The position numbers and the translations under genes are program-made. Under the pieces are notes generated by a model, which saw nothing but the letters and a program-made list of their open reading frames with translations, did no database searches and was not told the origin of the DNA. Shown here one piece after another: positions 43,799-53,600 of a stretch of 64,000 nucleotides of DNA; position 1 is the stretch's first letter; every line of letters starts with the position of its first letter. The stretch comes from Spirulina subsalsa PCC 9445 (GTDB taxonomy: Bacteria; Cyanobacteriota; Cyanobacteriia; Cyanobacteriales; Spirulinaceae), in contig NZ_JH980292.1 of NCBI RefSeq assembly GCF_000314005.1, positions 1,371,994 through 1,435,993 of the forward strand, given 5' to 3'.

Positions 43799-45571
43799 AT
43801 GTCTAAAAATATTAGAAAGGCTTTGTTAGCTGGACCCGCTACCTTCGGCGCGCTGCTAGCCGTTGCAGGTAACGCAGTCGCCAGTCCCATTTCCACGAAC
43901 GACACTGATTTCGTGTCCGCTAGCGACCTGCTCCAGCAAATTGATAGCTATAGCTCTGAAGGGAGCGCCACCTTGGGTCAAGCCGGATTTACCGGAGCTT
44001 CCCAGTTTAGTGATGTTTCCCCCGGGGACTGGGCATTCCAAGCGTTAGATGACCTCGTGCGTCGCTACGGCTGTTTAGCGGGTTATCCCGACGGAACATT
44101 CCGGGGCAACCGTGCCTTAAGCCGTTATGAGTTCGCAGCCGGTTTAAACGCGTGTTTACAACAAATTGAGCGCATCATTGCTGAAACCACGGCCGATTTT
44201 GTGACTCGCGAAGATTTAGAAGTGCTTCGCCGTCTGCTGCAAGAATTTGAAGCAGAATTAGTCACCTTAGGAACTCGCGTTGATAATCTGGAATCCCGCA
44301 CCGCTTTCTTAGAAGACAACCAGTTCTCTACTACCACCAAATTAGTTGGGGAAGCTATCTTTAACTTAGATATTCCCTTCGGGAAACGGGCGAACCCCAC
44401 ATTCTTAAGCCATGACTTGGGAGCTTTTCCTTTTGCTCCAGGAGCCATTGGCAACAACGGCGTTGTGATTGATGGGGATACTGTATTCACCGATGCCGCC
44501 GGAAATATTGTGGGAACTCATGTTGGTTTCGGCGAGCCTCCTGCTCAACGGGATCTTGACAGCAACCTCGCTTTCTCCTACCGAGCGCGTTTAAACTTTG
44601 ATACCAGCTTCTTCGGGACTGACCGCTTGCGCACCCGTCTCCAAGCTCGGAACAACCTGAACCTGTCTAGTGTAGAGAACTTGGGGACGGATATGCTCTC
44701 CCCCAACAACTACGGGAACAGTAACAACCAGGTTCAACTAAGCAAGTTGTGGTACTACTTCCCCTTGGGTCGTAATATCCGCTTCCACGTTGGGGCGCAA
44801 GGGATGGATATTGATGACATCCTTGACTCCGCTTCCACTAACCCCTACGCCATTGATGGCTTACCCTTGGGTTTAGCCTACAACACGGCTTTCTATGATA
44901 CCCAAGGGGCTGGACGGGCTGCAATTGGGGCTAATATCAAGTTTAGCGATCGCATTGGTTTAGATATCGGTTACTTTGCGGGCAACGCCAACGAACCCAC
45001 TCGCGGGCTATTTGGTGGGTCTTATGCCTTACCCGTTCAGTTGAACTTTAACTTCGACCGATTCAACTTTGCGTTAGGCTACTCCCGGACTTATGCTCCT
45101 AGCGGAGATGTGTTCTTATCGGGTGTAGGCGATCGCTCCGCCGCTCCCTTTGGTCAAAACGCCACCTCTGGCAACCACTACCACCTCGCCGCTAGCTTCG
45201 ACATCAGTCGCCGGGTGAACCTGAGCGGTTGGTTTGGTTACACCAGTGCTACTGGTGAAGCAACCCGCGCCGCTTTAGTGAAAGGTCGCAACGCCGACAT
45301 CTGGAACTGGGGTGTGAACTTAGCCTTCCCCGACTTAGGGAAAGATGGGGCCGTGTTAGTTGCTGGTTTCAGCCAACTGCCCTACGCCAGCCACATCCAA
45401 AACCGTCCTAACGTGCGCAACGCTTCCTACTTAGGAAACTTAGAGTATCGCTTCCCCGTGAACGATAACATCGAAATCGCTCCTGGTCTGTTCACCGTGT
45501 TAAACCCTCAAGGGGATGCTCGGAACAGTGCCATTTGGGGGGCTTTACTCCGCACAACCTTCAGATTCTAA
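43799..45571 (+). CDS. SLH-domain outer membrane porin (iron-uptake porin type), copy 1
   Basis: The porin of about 590 residues starts at the ATG after a TTG, preceded by GTGAGGAAG. It has a signal peptide (MSKNIRKALLAGPATFGALL, then AVAGNAVAS) and an SLH domain at about 70-125 (VSPGDWAFQALDDLVRRYGC) that anchors to the peptidoglycan layer. A helical linker with LEAEL-type repeats follows, then a C-terminal OprB-like beta-barrel ending in an aromatic residue (TTFRF). This is the major porin class of cyanobacteria, implicated in uptake of inorganic ions including iron. A paralogue follows 730 bp downstream. Confidence 0.92.
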   Translation: MSKNIRKALLAGPATFGALLAVAGNAVASPISTNDTDFVSASDLLQQIDSYSSEGSATLGQAGFTGASQFSDVSPGDWAFQALDDLVRRYGCLAGYPDGTFRGNRALSRYEFAAGLNACLQQIERIIAETTADFVTREDLEVLRRLLQEFEAELVTLGTRVDNLESRTAFLEDNQFSTTTKLVGEAIFNLDIPFGKRANPTFLSHDLGAFPFAPGAIGNNGVVIDGDTVFTDAAGNIVGTHVGFGEPPAQRDLDSNLAFSYRARLNFDTSFFGTDRLRTRLQARNNLNLSSVENLGTDMLSPNNYGNSNNQVQLSKLWYYFPLGRNIRFHVGAQGMDIDDILDSASTNPYAIDGLPLGLAYNTAFYDTQGAGRAAIGANIKFSDRIGLDIGYFAGNANEPTRGLFGGSYALPVQLNFNFDRFNFALGYSRTYAPSGDVFLSGVGDRSAAPFGQNATSGNHYHLAASFDISRRVNLSGWFGYTSATGEATRAALVKGRNADIWNWGVNLAFPDLGKDGAVLVAGFSQLPYASHIQNRPNVRNASYLGNLEYRFPVNDNIEIAPGLFTVLNPQGDARNSAIWGALLRTTFRF

Positions 45572-45657
45572 ACTCGGTCTAGGTTGATGCCCCATCTTAA
45601 ACACTTGGGAATAATCACCTAGGCTCTTCAAGGTAGGATCTTCAAGGTAGAATCTTC

Positions 45658-45684
45658 AAGGGGTGGGATGCTTTCCCGCCCCTT
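45658..45684 (+). terminator. Terminator after porin 1
   Basis: AAGGGGTGGG pairs with CCCGCCCCTT (one G-T pair) over a 7-nt loop. It is preceded by short tandem copies of GGTAGGATCTTCAA. Confidence 0.75.
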
Positions 45685-45790
45685 GTTCTCTTGAGAAAAG
45701 CCCGGTTTCTTATGAACGATTTTGCTATGATATGAGCTAAAATTCTGTGTAATGTCTGATGAAAACGTATCATTCATCTTTCTGGGGTTA

Positions 45791-46101
45791 GCTCATCGTC
45801 GGGAAGCCCCGCACTGTACGAATGTCAGTGTCGGGATGAAAGACGGTTAATTGAGGGGTTCGATGCCCCGAAAATTAACAAACAATCATTTACTACGGAT
45901 AGGGACGTTGCTGCGGCGATGATAGTCGAGCAGCGTGGACTTGCAGCCCTTGGACTGGGGGTCAAGCTGCCTGTAGAGGAAGAGGTTATCGGGGATGTCC
46001 CTAAAAAGACATCTAGAGCCTCCCGTAGAAGCAGGAAAGCCTCATAGTGATATGGGGAAGCCCGCACCGTACCCGTAGAGTCGGTGTCGGTAGGATGTCA
46101 C
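45791..46101 (+). mobile_element. IS200/IS605-type tnpB element, deletion derivative (copy C)
   Basis: The left end GCTCATCGTCGGGAAGC follows GGGTTA and the right end stops at AGGATGTCAC. It keeps about 105 bp of left end joined to the last 50 codons of tnpB and the full right end. It is the most informative copy, because the tnpB C-terminus is in frame to its TAG. It lies between the two porin genes. Confidence 0.8.
45895..46047 (+). pseudogene. TnpB C-terminal fragment
   Basis: The in-frame remnant starts TDRDVAAAMIVEQRG, which is the RuvC-III region with its catalytic Asp, and continues LAALGLGVKLPVEEEVIGDV to the stop. The N-terminal 80-90% of the gene is missing. Confidence 0.8.
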
Positions 46102-46301
46102 GATTACAAATAGTCAGTAGGGGGAGACACTCCCGAATTAAAGCCCAAAAACATCAGAACTGACCTCCAATCAGTCAAAGCGGCTTTAATCCGTTTGATG
46201 GTTTATTTGGGAACCCGATGTTATTACGCTTACTGTCAGCGTCTGTAGGATGTCAGAGTTACAGGTTTATTGTTTTCTCTTGTGAAGTGTGAGGAAGATT
46301 G

Positions 46302-48026
46302 ATGTCTAAAGATTTAAGAAGAGTTTTACTGGCTGCACCTGCCACCCTCGGCGCGCTCTTAGCCGTTGCCGGGACTGCCGTTGCTAATCCTGTTTCGACC
46401 AGCGACCTGCTGCAACAAGTCAATAGCTATACAACTGAGGGTAATAGCACCTTGGGTCAAGCCGGGTTCCCCGGTGCTTCCCAGTTTGGTGATGTTTCCC
46501 CCGGTGACTGGGCATTTCAAGCGTTAGATGACCTCGTGCGTCGTTATGGCTGTTTAGCGGGTTATCCTGACGGAACTTTCCGAGGCAACCGCGCTTTGAG
46601 TCGTTATGAGTTTGCCGCCGGGTTAAATGCTTGTTTACAGCAGCTAGAGCGCATCATTGCTGAAACGACTGCCGAGTTTGTCACTCGTGAAGATTTAGAA
46701 ACCCTGCGTCGTCTCTTGCAAGAGTTTGAAGCGGAATTAGTCACCTTGGGGACTCGCGTTGATAACTTAGAGTCTCGGACTAGCTTCTTGGAAGATAATC
46801 AGTTCTCCACTACTACCAAATTACTCGGGGAAGTGGTCTTTAACTTAGATGTTCCTTCTGGGAAACGAGCCGTCCCCACCTTTATCACGGGAACGTCTGC
46901 CAATGGTCAGAGCAATAATGGTTCATTGGGTGACACCGTAGTTACAGATGCGGCGGGGAATGTGATTGCTTCTGAGGTGGGTTTCCGCGAACCTCCCCGT
47001 CAAGAGAAAATGGACAGTAATCTGGCTTTCTCCTATCGGGCGCGTTTAAACTTTGATACTAGCTTTGTGGGGTCTGACCGTTTGCGCACTCGTTTACAAG
47101 CGCGCAACGCTCGGAATTTAACCGATGTTGCTAATATTGGCACCGATGGCCTGCGTCCTGACCGTTATGGCGACAGCAACAATAATGTTGAACTGAGCAA
47201 GTTGTGGTACTACTTCCCTCTGGGACGGAACATCCGGTTCCATGTAGGGGCTACTGGGATGAGTATTAATGACATCATTAATTCTTCAACGACCAGTCCT
47301 TACAGCAAAGATAGCTTACCTCTGGGGATGCTTCATAATCCCGCTTTCTTTGAAACTCATGGCTCTGGTGGGGCGGCTGTGGGGGCTAATATCAAGTTGA
47401 GCGATAATTTGGCGTTAGATATTGGTTACTTTGCCTCCAATGCCAATGAGCCGGATGAGGGGCTGTTTGGGGGGAGTTATGCTCTGCCTGTGCAGTTGAG
47501 CTTCAAGTTATCGAACATTAGTATGGCGTTGGGTTATTCCCGTACCTATGCTCCTAGTGGTGCCGTGAATTTGAGCACCATTGGCGATCGCTCTCGGACT
47601 CCTTTTGGTCAGAATGCCACCTCTGGCAACCATTACCACCTTGCCGCCAGTGTTGATGTTGGTCGGGCGATGAACTTAAGTGGTTGGTTTGGCTATACCA
47701 ACGCCATTGGGGAAGCTACCGAAGCGGCCTTAGTGAAAGGTCGGAGCGCGGACATCTGGAACTGGGGGATTAACTTAGCCTTCCCGGATTTAGGTCGAGA
47801 TGGTGCTGTTTTGGTGACAGGTTTCAGTCAACTGCCCTACGCCAGCCACATTGAGAACCGTCCTAATGTGCGCAATGCCTCCTACTTGGGGAATTTAGAG
47901 TATCGTTTCCCGGTGAACGATAACATCGAGATTGCGCCCGGATTGTTCACCATCCTGAATCCCCAAGGGGATGCTCGGAATGGTGCGGTTTGGGGGGCTT
48001 TACTCCGCACGACCTTTAAGTTCTAG
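46302..48026 (+). CDS. SLH-domain outer membrane porin (iron-uptake porin type), copy 2
   Basis: This close paralogue of the preceding porin has the same signal peptide type and a near-identical SLH domain. The C-terminal barrel is also nearly the same (ASHIENRPNVRNASYLGNLE). It differs mainly in a loop at about 185-235 (ITGTSANGQSNNGSLGD here) and in some barrel loops, so pore selectivity may differ. Even the leader AAGTGTGAGGAAGATTG before the start is conserved. The start is the ATG after a TTG. A strong bidirectional terminator follows. Confidence 0.92.
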   Translation: MSKDLRRVLLAAPATLGALLAVAGTAVANPVSTSDLLQQVNSYTTEGNSTLGQAGFPGASQFGDVSPGDWAFQALDDLVRRYGCLAGYPDGTFRGNRALSRYEFAAGLNACLQQLERIIAETTAEFVTREDLETLRRLLQEFEAELVTLGTRVDNLESRTSFLEDNQFSTTTKLLGEVVFNLDVPSGKRAVPTFITGTSANGQSNNGSLGDTVVTDAAGNVIASEVGFREPPRQEKMDSNLAFSYRARLNFDTSFVGSDRLRTRLQARNARNLTDVANIGTDGLRPDRYGDSNNNVELSKLWYYFPLGRNIRFHVGATGMSINDIINSSTTSPYSKDSLPLGMLHNPAFFETHGSGGAAVGANIKLSDNLALDIGYFASNANEPDEGLFGGSYALPVQLSFKLSNISMALGYSRTYAPSGAVNLSTIGDRSRTPFGQNATSGNHYHLAASVDVGRAMNLSGWFGYTNAIGEATEAALVKGRSADIWNWGINLAFPDLGRDGAVLVTGFSQLPYASHIENRPNVRNASYLGNLEYRFPVNDNIEIAPGLFTILNPQGDARNGAVWGALLRTTFKF

Positions 48027-48097
48027 GAGCAAGTTCTAGTTGAGATTCCGCCGTTGGAATCTCTGATTTAACGGCGGGGTTTCCGTGCTACGACGAA

Positions 48098-48122
48098 AGA
48101 GGGGGGAATTTTCCCCCCTTTT
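48098..48122. terminator. Bidirectional terminator between porin 2 and the helicase gene
   Basis: AAGAGGGGGGAA and TTCCCCCCTTTT form a G/C-rich stem with A and T tails on both sides. It serves the two convergent genes. Confidence 0.85.
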
Positions 48123-48184
48123 TCTAGCTCGCTGCAAGGGGGAATGGATGAACTCTCCCCCTACCACGGCTGCTCCTTGCGCTC

Positions 48185-50500
48185 CTATTCCATTTTGATC
48201 AGATCGATGGCTTTCGGATTAATAATCTTCCGACCAATATCAAACTGAATCGCCAGATTAGTCTTTTTCCCACTACCCAAGATATGGGTCACTTCCCCTA
48301 AACCAAAGACGGGATGAACCGCTTGATCTCCTACTGCCCAGACAATCTCCTCTGAAGGAGTCTTAGAGGCCTTACTTTTGCGCGTTTTACGGGCTTTGCG
48401 GACATTGGTGCTAATTAACTCCTCCGGTAATTCGGCGAGAAATTGGGAGGGAAAGGCTGGCTCTCGATAGCCCCAGAGGCGACGTTCTTGGGTATAGGTG
48501 AGAAACAATTGCTCTTGAGCGCGGGTAATGCCGACATAACAGAGACGGCGCTCTTCTTCTAAAGAGAGGGGATCTTGAATCGCCCGTGAATTGGGAAATA
48601 GACCTTGCTCCATCCCCACTAGGAAGACAATGGGGAATTCTAGACCTTTGGCGGAATGGAGGGTCATTAGGGACACCCGGCTGGCTTCTTCGTCGAGATT
48701 ATCTAAATCGGAAGCGAGGGAGGCGCTGGCAAGAAAGGCCTGTAAACTGCTGTCCTCATTTTCTTCTTCAAATTGAGTCATGGCATTATACAACTCTAGG
48801 ACGTTCTTCACGCGGTTGTCGGCTTCCTCAGTTTCTTGATTCCGCAGGTTGTCTAAATACCCTGATGCTTCCATAATGCCATCAAGAATCTTTACTACGC
48901 TTTGTTCTTGGCTGGCTTCTTGGTATTTTTGAATCATTTGGGCAAATTCATGAATCGCTTTGCTGGCCCGAGAGGCGATCGCATTTACCGAGGTTTCATC
49001 ACTCAAAAGCTCCCACAGGGGGACATTTAGCTCCGTTGCGGCCTGCATTAATTGGTCAATGGTAGTCCGTCCTATACCCCGTCGGGGGGTATTAATAATC
49101 CGTAATAAGCTCACCGTATCGGCCGGATTGGCAATCACCCGTAAATAAGCTAGAGCGTCTTTAATTTCCTTGCGGTCATAGAATTTTTGCCCCCCCACAA
49201 TCAAATAGTGAATTTTCGACTGAAGTAGGACTTCTTCAAAGTTACGGGATTGGGCATTGGTACGATATAAAATCGCAAAACTGCCCCAGTTTAACTCGGG
49301 ATTTTCTGTCGTTAAGGCGACAATTTGCTGCACCACAAAACGGGCTTCTATTTGTTCATCACGCGCCTGATAGATATAAATTTGTTCCCCATTTCCTCGG
49401 GTCGGTCGGAGAATTTTATCAATCCGATGGGTGTTATTTTCGATTAAATAATTCGCCGCTTGCAGAATATTTTCTCGGGAACGATAGTTTTCTTCCAGCT
49501 TAACCATCGTTTGGGTTTCCTCATCGGGTAAGTTATCTCCGAAGTCTTCTTGAAACCCTAACAAAATGGTATAGTCAGCCATACGGAAGGAGTAAATCGA
49601 TTGATCCGCATCTCCCACCACAAACACAGAACGCTGTTCCCAATTCCACTGTTTTGAGTCGGGTTCTCCATTGGTGGCTAAGAGACGGACTAAATCATAT
49701 TGAATCCGGTTTGTATCTTGGTATTCATCCACCAAGATATGGCGAAATTGTTGATGCCAGTAGCCTAGAACCGTCTCATTTTGTTGAAAAAGGCGCACGG
49801 GGGCAAGAATTAAATCATCAAAATCTAGGGCATTATTCGCGGCTAACTGATTTTGATATTCTTCATAAATATCCGAAATAACTCGACCCCGATAGTCAGG
49901 ATTCTCCTGGGCATAGTCTTGGGGAGATAGTCCTAAGTTCTTCGCGTTACTAATTGTATAACGCACCATTTTGGGATTGAATTTTTTGTCGTCTAAGTTG
50001 AGTTGTTTGGTCGTAATGTTTTTGACTAAAGTTTGGGCATCATATTCATCAAAAATGGAAAAATTGCGCTTCCACGTGCGTCCTCGCTCGTCTCGATATT
50101 TATTGATATCATAGCGGAGGATGCGAGAGAAAAGACTGTGAAACGTCCCGATCCAAAGAGGCTTAATCACTGTTCGATAAACTTTAGATCGGAGAGCGGT
50201 TTGTTCTGGGGGGGTGAGGGCATCAAAGGGCTTTTGATACTTTTCAAGGGCTATTTTCTGACTGAATAACCGTTCAATGCGCTCCTTCATTTCCCGAGCG
50301 GCTTTGTTGGTAAAAGTAACAGCCAATATATTTTCGGGATGAACTTTGTGGTGATTAATGAGATGAAAAATACGATAGGTTAAGGCTCGGGTTTTGCCAG
50401 ATCCGGCCCCGGCAACCACGAGAAGAGGGCCGCAAAAATGTTCGACCGCACGTCGTTGAGAGGGATTGAGGGAGGCAAGAAAATCTGGAGTTGGTATCAT
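48185..50500 (-). CDS. pcrA: UvrD/PcrA-type superfamily 1 DNA helicase
   Basis: This 771-residue 3'-5' helicase has Walker A GAGSGKT (31-37), motif II VDEYQDTN, motif III GDADQSIYSFRMAD, motif IV ENYRS and motif VI VGITRAQEQLFLTY. The C-terminal 60 residues form the small domain seen in PcrA (VHPVFGLGEVTHI), which contacts RNA polymerase in other bacteria. It unwinds DNA in repair and replication-fork clearance. It is divergent from the GGDEF/EAL gene. Confidence 0.94.
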   Translation of the reverse strand: MIPTPDFLASLNPSQRRAVEHFCGPLLVVAGAGSGKTRALTYRIFHLINHHKVHPENILAVTFTNKAAREMKERIERLFSQKIALEKYQKPFDALTPPEQTALRSKVYRTVIKPLWIGTFHSLFSRILRYDINKYRDERGRTWKRNFSIFDEYDAQTLVKNITTKQLNLDDKKFNPKMVRYTISNAKNLGLSPQDYAQENPDYRGRVISDIYEEYQNQLAANNALDFDDLILAPVRLFQQNETVLGYWHQQFRHILVDEYQDTNRIQYDLVRLLATNGEPDSKQWNWEQRSVFVVGDADQSIYSFRMADYTILLGFQEDFGDNLPDEETQTMVKLEENYRSRENILQAANYLIENNTHRIDKILRPTRGNGEQIYIYQARDEQIEARFVVQQIVALTTENPELNWGSFAILYRTNAQSRNFEEVLLQSKIHYLIVGGQKFYDRKEIKDALAYLRVIANPADTVSLLRIINTPRRGIGRTTIDQLMQAATELNVPLWELLSDETSVNAIASRASKAIHEFAQMIQKYQEASQEQSVVKILDGIMEASGYLDNLRNQETEEADNRVKNVLELYNAMTQFEEENEDSSLQAFLASASLASDLDNLDEEASRVSLMTLHSAKGLEFPIVFLVGMEQGLFPNSRAIQDPLSLEEERRLCYVGITRAQEQLFLTYTQERRLWGYREPAFPSQFLAELPEELISTNVRKARKTRKSKASKTPSEEIVWAVGDQAVHPVFGLGEVTHILGSGKKTNLAIQFDIGRKIINPKAIDLIKME

Positions 50501-50678
50501 GAGAACGAGATGGAGAAGATGGGTACAGATTAAGAAGCGTGAAGAAAACGCCCGACCTTTCTAGGGTCTACACAGAAGGGAAAAGAGTATGTCACAATTG
50601 GAAGGGAAGATAAGCGCAGCCTTAAAGGTATCATCCTATCTTCTGGTGAAACACTCATTCTAAGATTTTCTGAAGTTT

Positions 50679-53600
50679 ATGCAAAATGCTGAGTCGTCTA
50701 GACAGGCTCAGTCTTTATGGAAGTTACGTCAAGTAACCGTGCAAGAAATAAGGGCGCTTCTAGACGCAGACCGAGTTAATTTATTAGCCTTCCAACCGGA
50801 TGGGGTGGGAGTGGTGGTGAGTGAAGCGAACGCACGCCCTAACTACGCCCCGGATTGTCGGACTGCCCGTCCGGTGTTGCCCTCTTTGTTAAACTTACAT
50901 TTTCCAGCCGCCGATATTCCCCCCACCTCACGGGTACGGTTTTTGGAAAATCGCCAGGGGGTCCAAGTCAACACCATCACCCAAGAGGCGGTTTATTTCC
51001 CCCTGAGCCAAAAACGCCGGGAAGTAACTCATCCGCCGATTACGGCGGATCCTTGTCATGTGGAATATTTGGGACATTTGGGAGTCCAGTTTTGCCTGAC
51101 CATCCCGGTGATTATTAGTCAGGGGGTGGCGGTATCGTCTTCCTTAGCTTGGGCAGAACAGGAATCTTTGTGGGGCTTAGTCATTGTTCACTATGTCACG
51201 CCCCCTCCCGAGAGTCCTCAACAGAAGTTAGCCCAACTGGAACTTTATCTAGAACGATTACAACGGTTTTTAACCCGAGAACAGGCCATCCGTCATCAAC
51301 ACCGGGCGCAACAAGAGGAAAACCTGTTGCTGGAGATTCGCCAGTTGTTGATCCATGGGGGAGAAACAGACTGTTGGCAAGTGGTTCTAGAGAAAGTGGT
51401 GAAGGCCTTGGGGGGGTGCGGGGGCTGTTTAACTTGGTATGGCTATTTAGAGGGGATTCAGCCCCAGTGTTATATCTTGGGGGATTATCCCTTAGAGGCT
51501 CATGAGGTGGTACAACGGACTTGGCAGAATCTGCTAGATGCGGCCCCTTTAGAGGCGGTGACAGTTCCGTTGCACTTTCCGGCCCTGAGTATTGATTTGT
51601 TGTCTCCTGGAGCCCCAGAGGTTTTGAAAACGGCGTTTTGGAACACTTCAACAAGGCTGTTGTTGGGGGTGGGTTTACAGTCAGGCTATGAGTATGTAGG
51701 ACATTTGAGTATTTTTCGGCGAGGGCGCGATCGCCAAATCCATTGGGCTGGCAATCCAGAACGCACCCAAGGGGAACGCCAGCCCCGTTCTTCTTTTGAT
51801 CCTTGGCTGGAAACGGACCATCAAGCGGTGGATTTTTGGCTAGAAGACGACTATCTCTTGATTAAACGGGTGGCCGAACAAATCTATACAGCCCTACGCC
51901 AGCAGCAAATTGAGCATTTACGAGTCAGCCAACGGGGTTATCATGCCCTAACGCAACTGCCGAACCGTCAATTTTTGAGTGAAAAACTGGCGATCGCGTT
52001 GATTAACAGTAACCTCAATCATGAACTGGTGGCCGTGATTTTCATTGACCTAGACCGTTTCAAACAGGTGAACAAAGTCTTAGGCCATCGGGTGGGCGAT
52101 GAACTCTTGTGTTTAGTCGCCCAACGCTTAAAAGAACACATTGCCCCCCCGAAAAATCTCCTTGCCCATTGGAGTGGAGACAAATTTGTGTGTTTATTAC
52201 GACAAATCAAACAGGCCGAAAGCGAGATTATCGAAACCCTCTGTCAGGATATTAGTCAAGAATTCCAAGCCCCGTTTTTTCTCAGTGGTCAGACCATTTA
52301 CGTTACCCTGAGTATGGGGGTGGCCTTAGCCCCCTTCGATGGCACCAATCCCGAAACCCTGCTCCTCCATGCGGAGGCGGCTATGTATAACGCTAAACAG
52401 CAAGGCCGGAACACCTATCAGTTTTATCGGGCGGCCCTAGGCGATCGCCTCAATCCCCTCTCCTTAGAAGCGGATTTACGTTCCGCCTTGATTAACAATC
52501 ATTTTCAGCTTTATTACCAGCCGCAAATTGACCTGAAAAGCGGGAAAGTGATGGCAATGGAAGCCCTCATCCGGTGGCACCATCCCCAGCGCGGTCTAGT
52601 CTCCCCCTGTCACTTTATCCCCCTCGCCGAAGAAAGTAGTTTAATCTGTGATCTGGGGGAATGGGTCTTGCGCCAAGCCTGCCGACAGTATAAAGTCTGG
52701 CAAAGTCTCGGCATGGAACACCTACGCATTGCTGTTAACGTCTCCGCCAGACAATTCCAACAAGTAGACTTTCTCAACACCATCACCGGGATTTTAGCCG
52801 AAACTGAAACCCCCCCCTCGGCCATTGAAATAGAAATCACCGAAGGCACCGCCGCCAAAGATGTGGAATTAACGACTACGATTCTGCAATACTTACAAAA
52901 TCTCGGTGTCACCGTCGCCCTTGATGACTTCGGCACCGGCTATTCTTCCCTCAATGCCATCAAGCATTTTCCCCTCAATACCCTGAAAGTGGATCAGTCC
53001 TTTGTGCGAGATGTAATCACCGATCCCACCGATGCCGCCATTGTGAAAACCGTCGCGGCCTTGGGACATGGCTTGAAATTACAAGTCCTCGCCGAAGGGG
53101 TGGAAACCTTGCAACAACTAGAGTTTTTACAATCGGTTAATTGTGATTTAATACAAGGGTACTTATTTAGTCCCCCCCTCTCTTCCTCCGCGGCCACGGA
53201 ATTCTTACAAAACTGTGCCAACGGAGCCAGCTTACAGTACCGTTTTAACGCCCACGACACCGGGGAAGAGGACATAATTAGTACCCATCCGGCCTTGCAA
53301 GACCTTTTAAAACAGGCGCAACGGGAACATCTCACCGCCCAAATTGCCCAGCAGATTCACTCCTCCCTAAAATTAGAGGATATTCTCAACACCACTGTCC
53401 GAGAAATTCGCCATTTTCTGGGAACCGATCGGGTTATGCTATACCAATTTAAGCCCGATTGGGATGGGCAGGTGGTTGTAGAATCGGTGGGGCAGGGGTG
53501 GCAGTCTTTGTTAGGGCAAAGTATCAAGGATCCCTGTTTCCGGGTGAAGTGCGCCCCCCTCTATCGTCAGAATCGCATTTCGGCCATCTCCGATGTGGAA

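Noticed and set aside
45825..46067. A minus-strand 80-codon frame across copy C
   Set aside because: It lies antisense to the tnpB remnant, which explains the sequence better.
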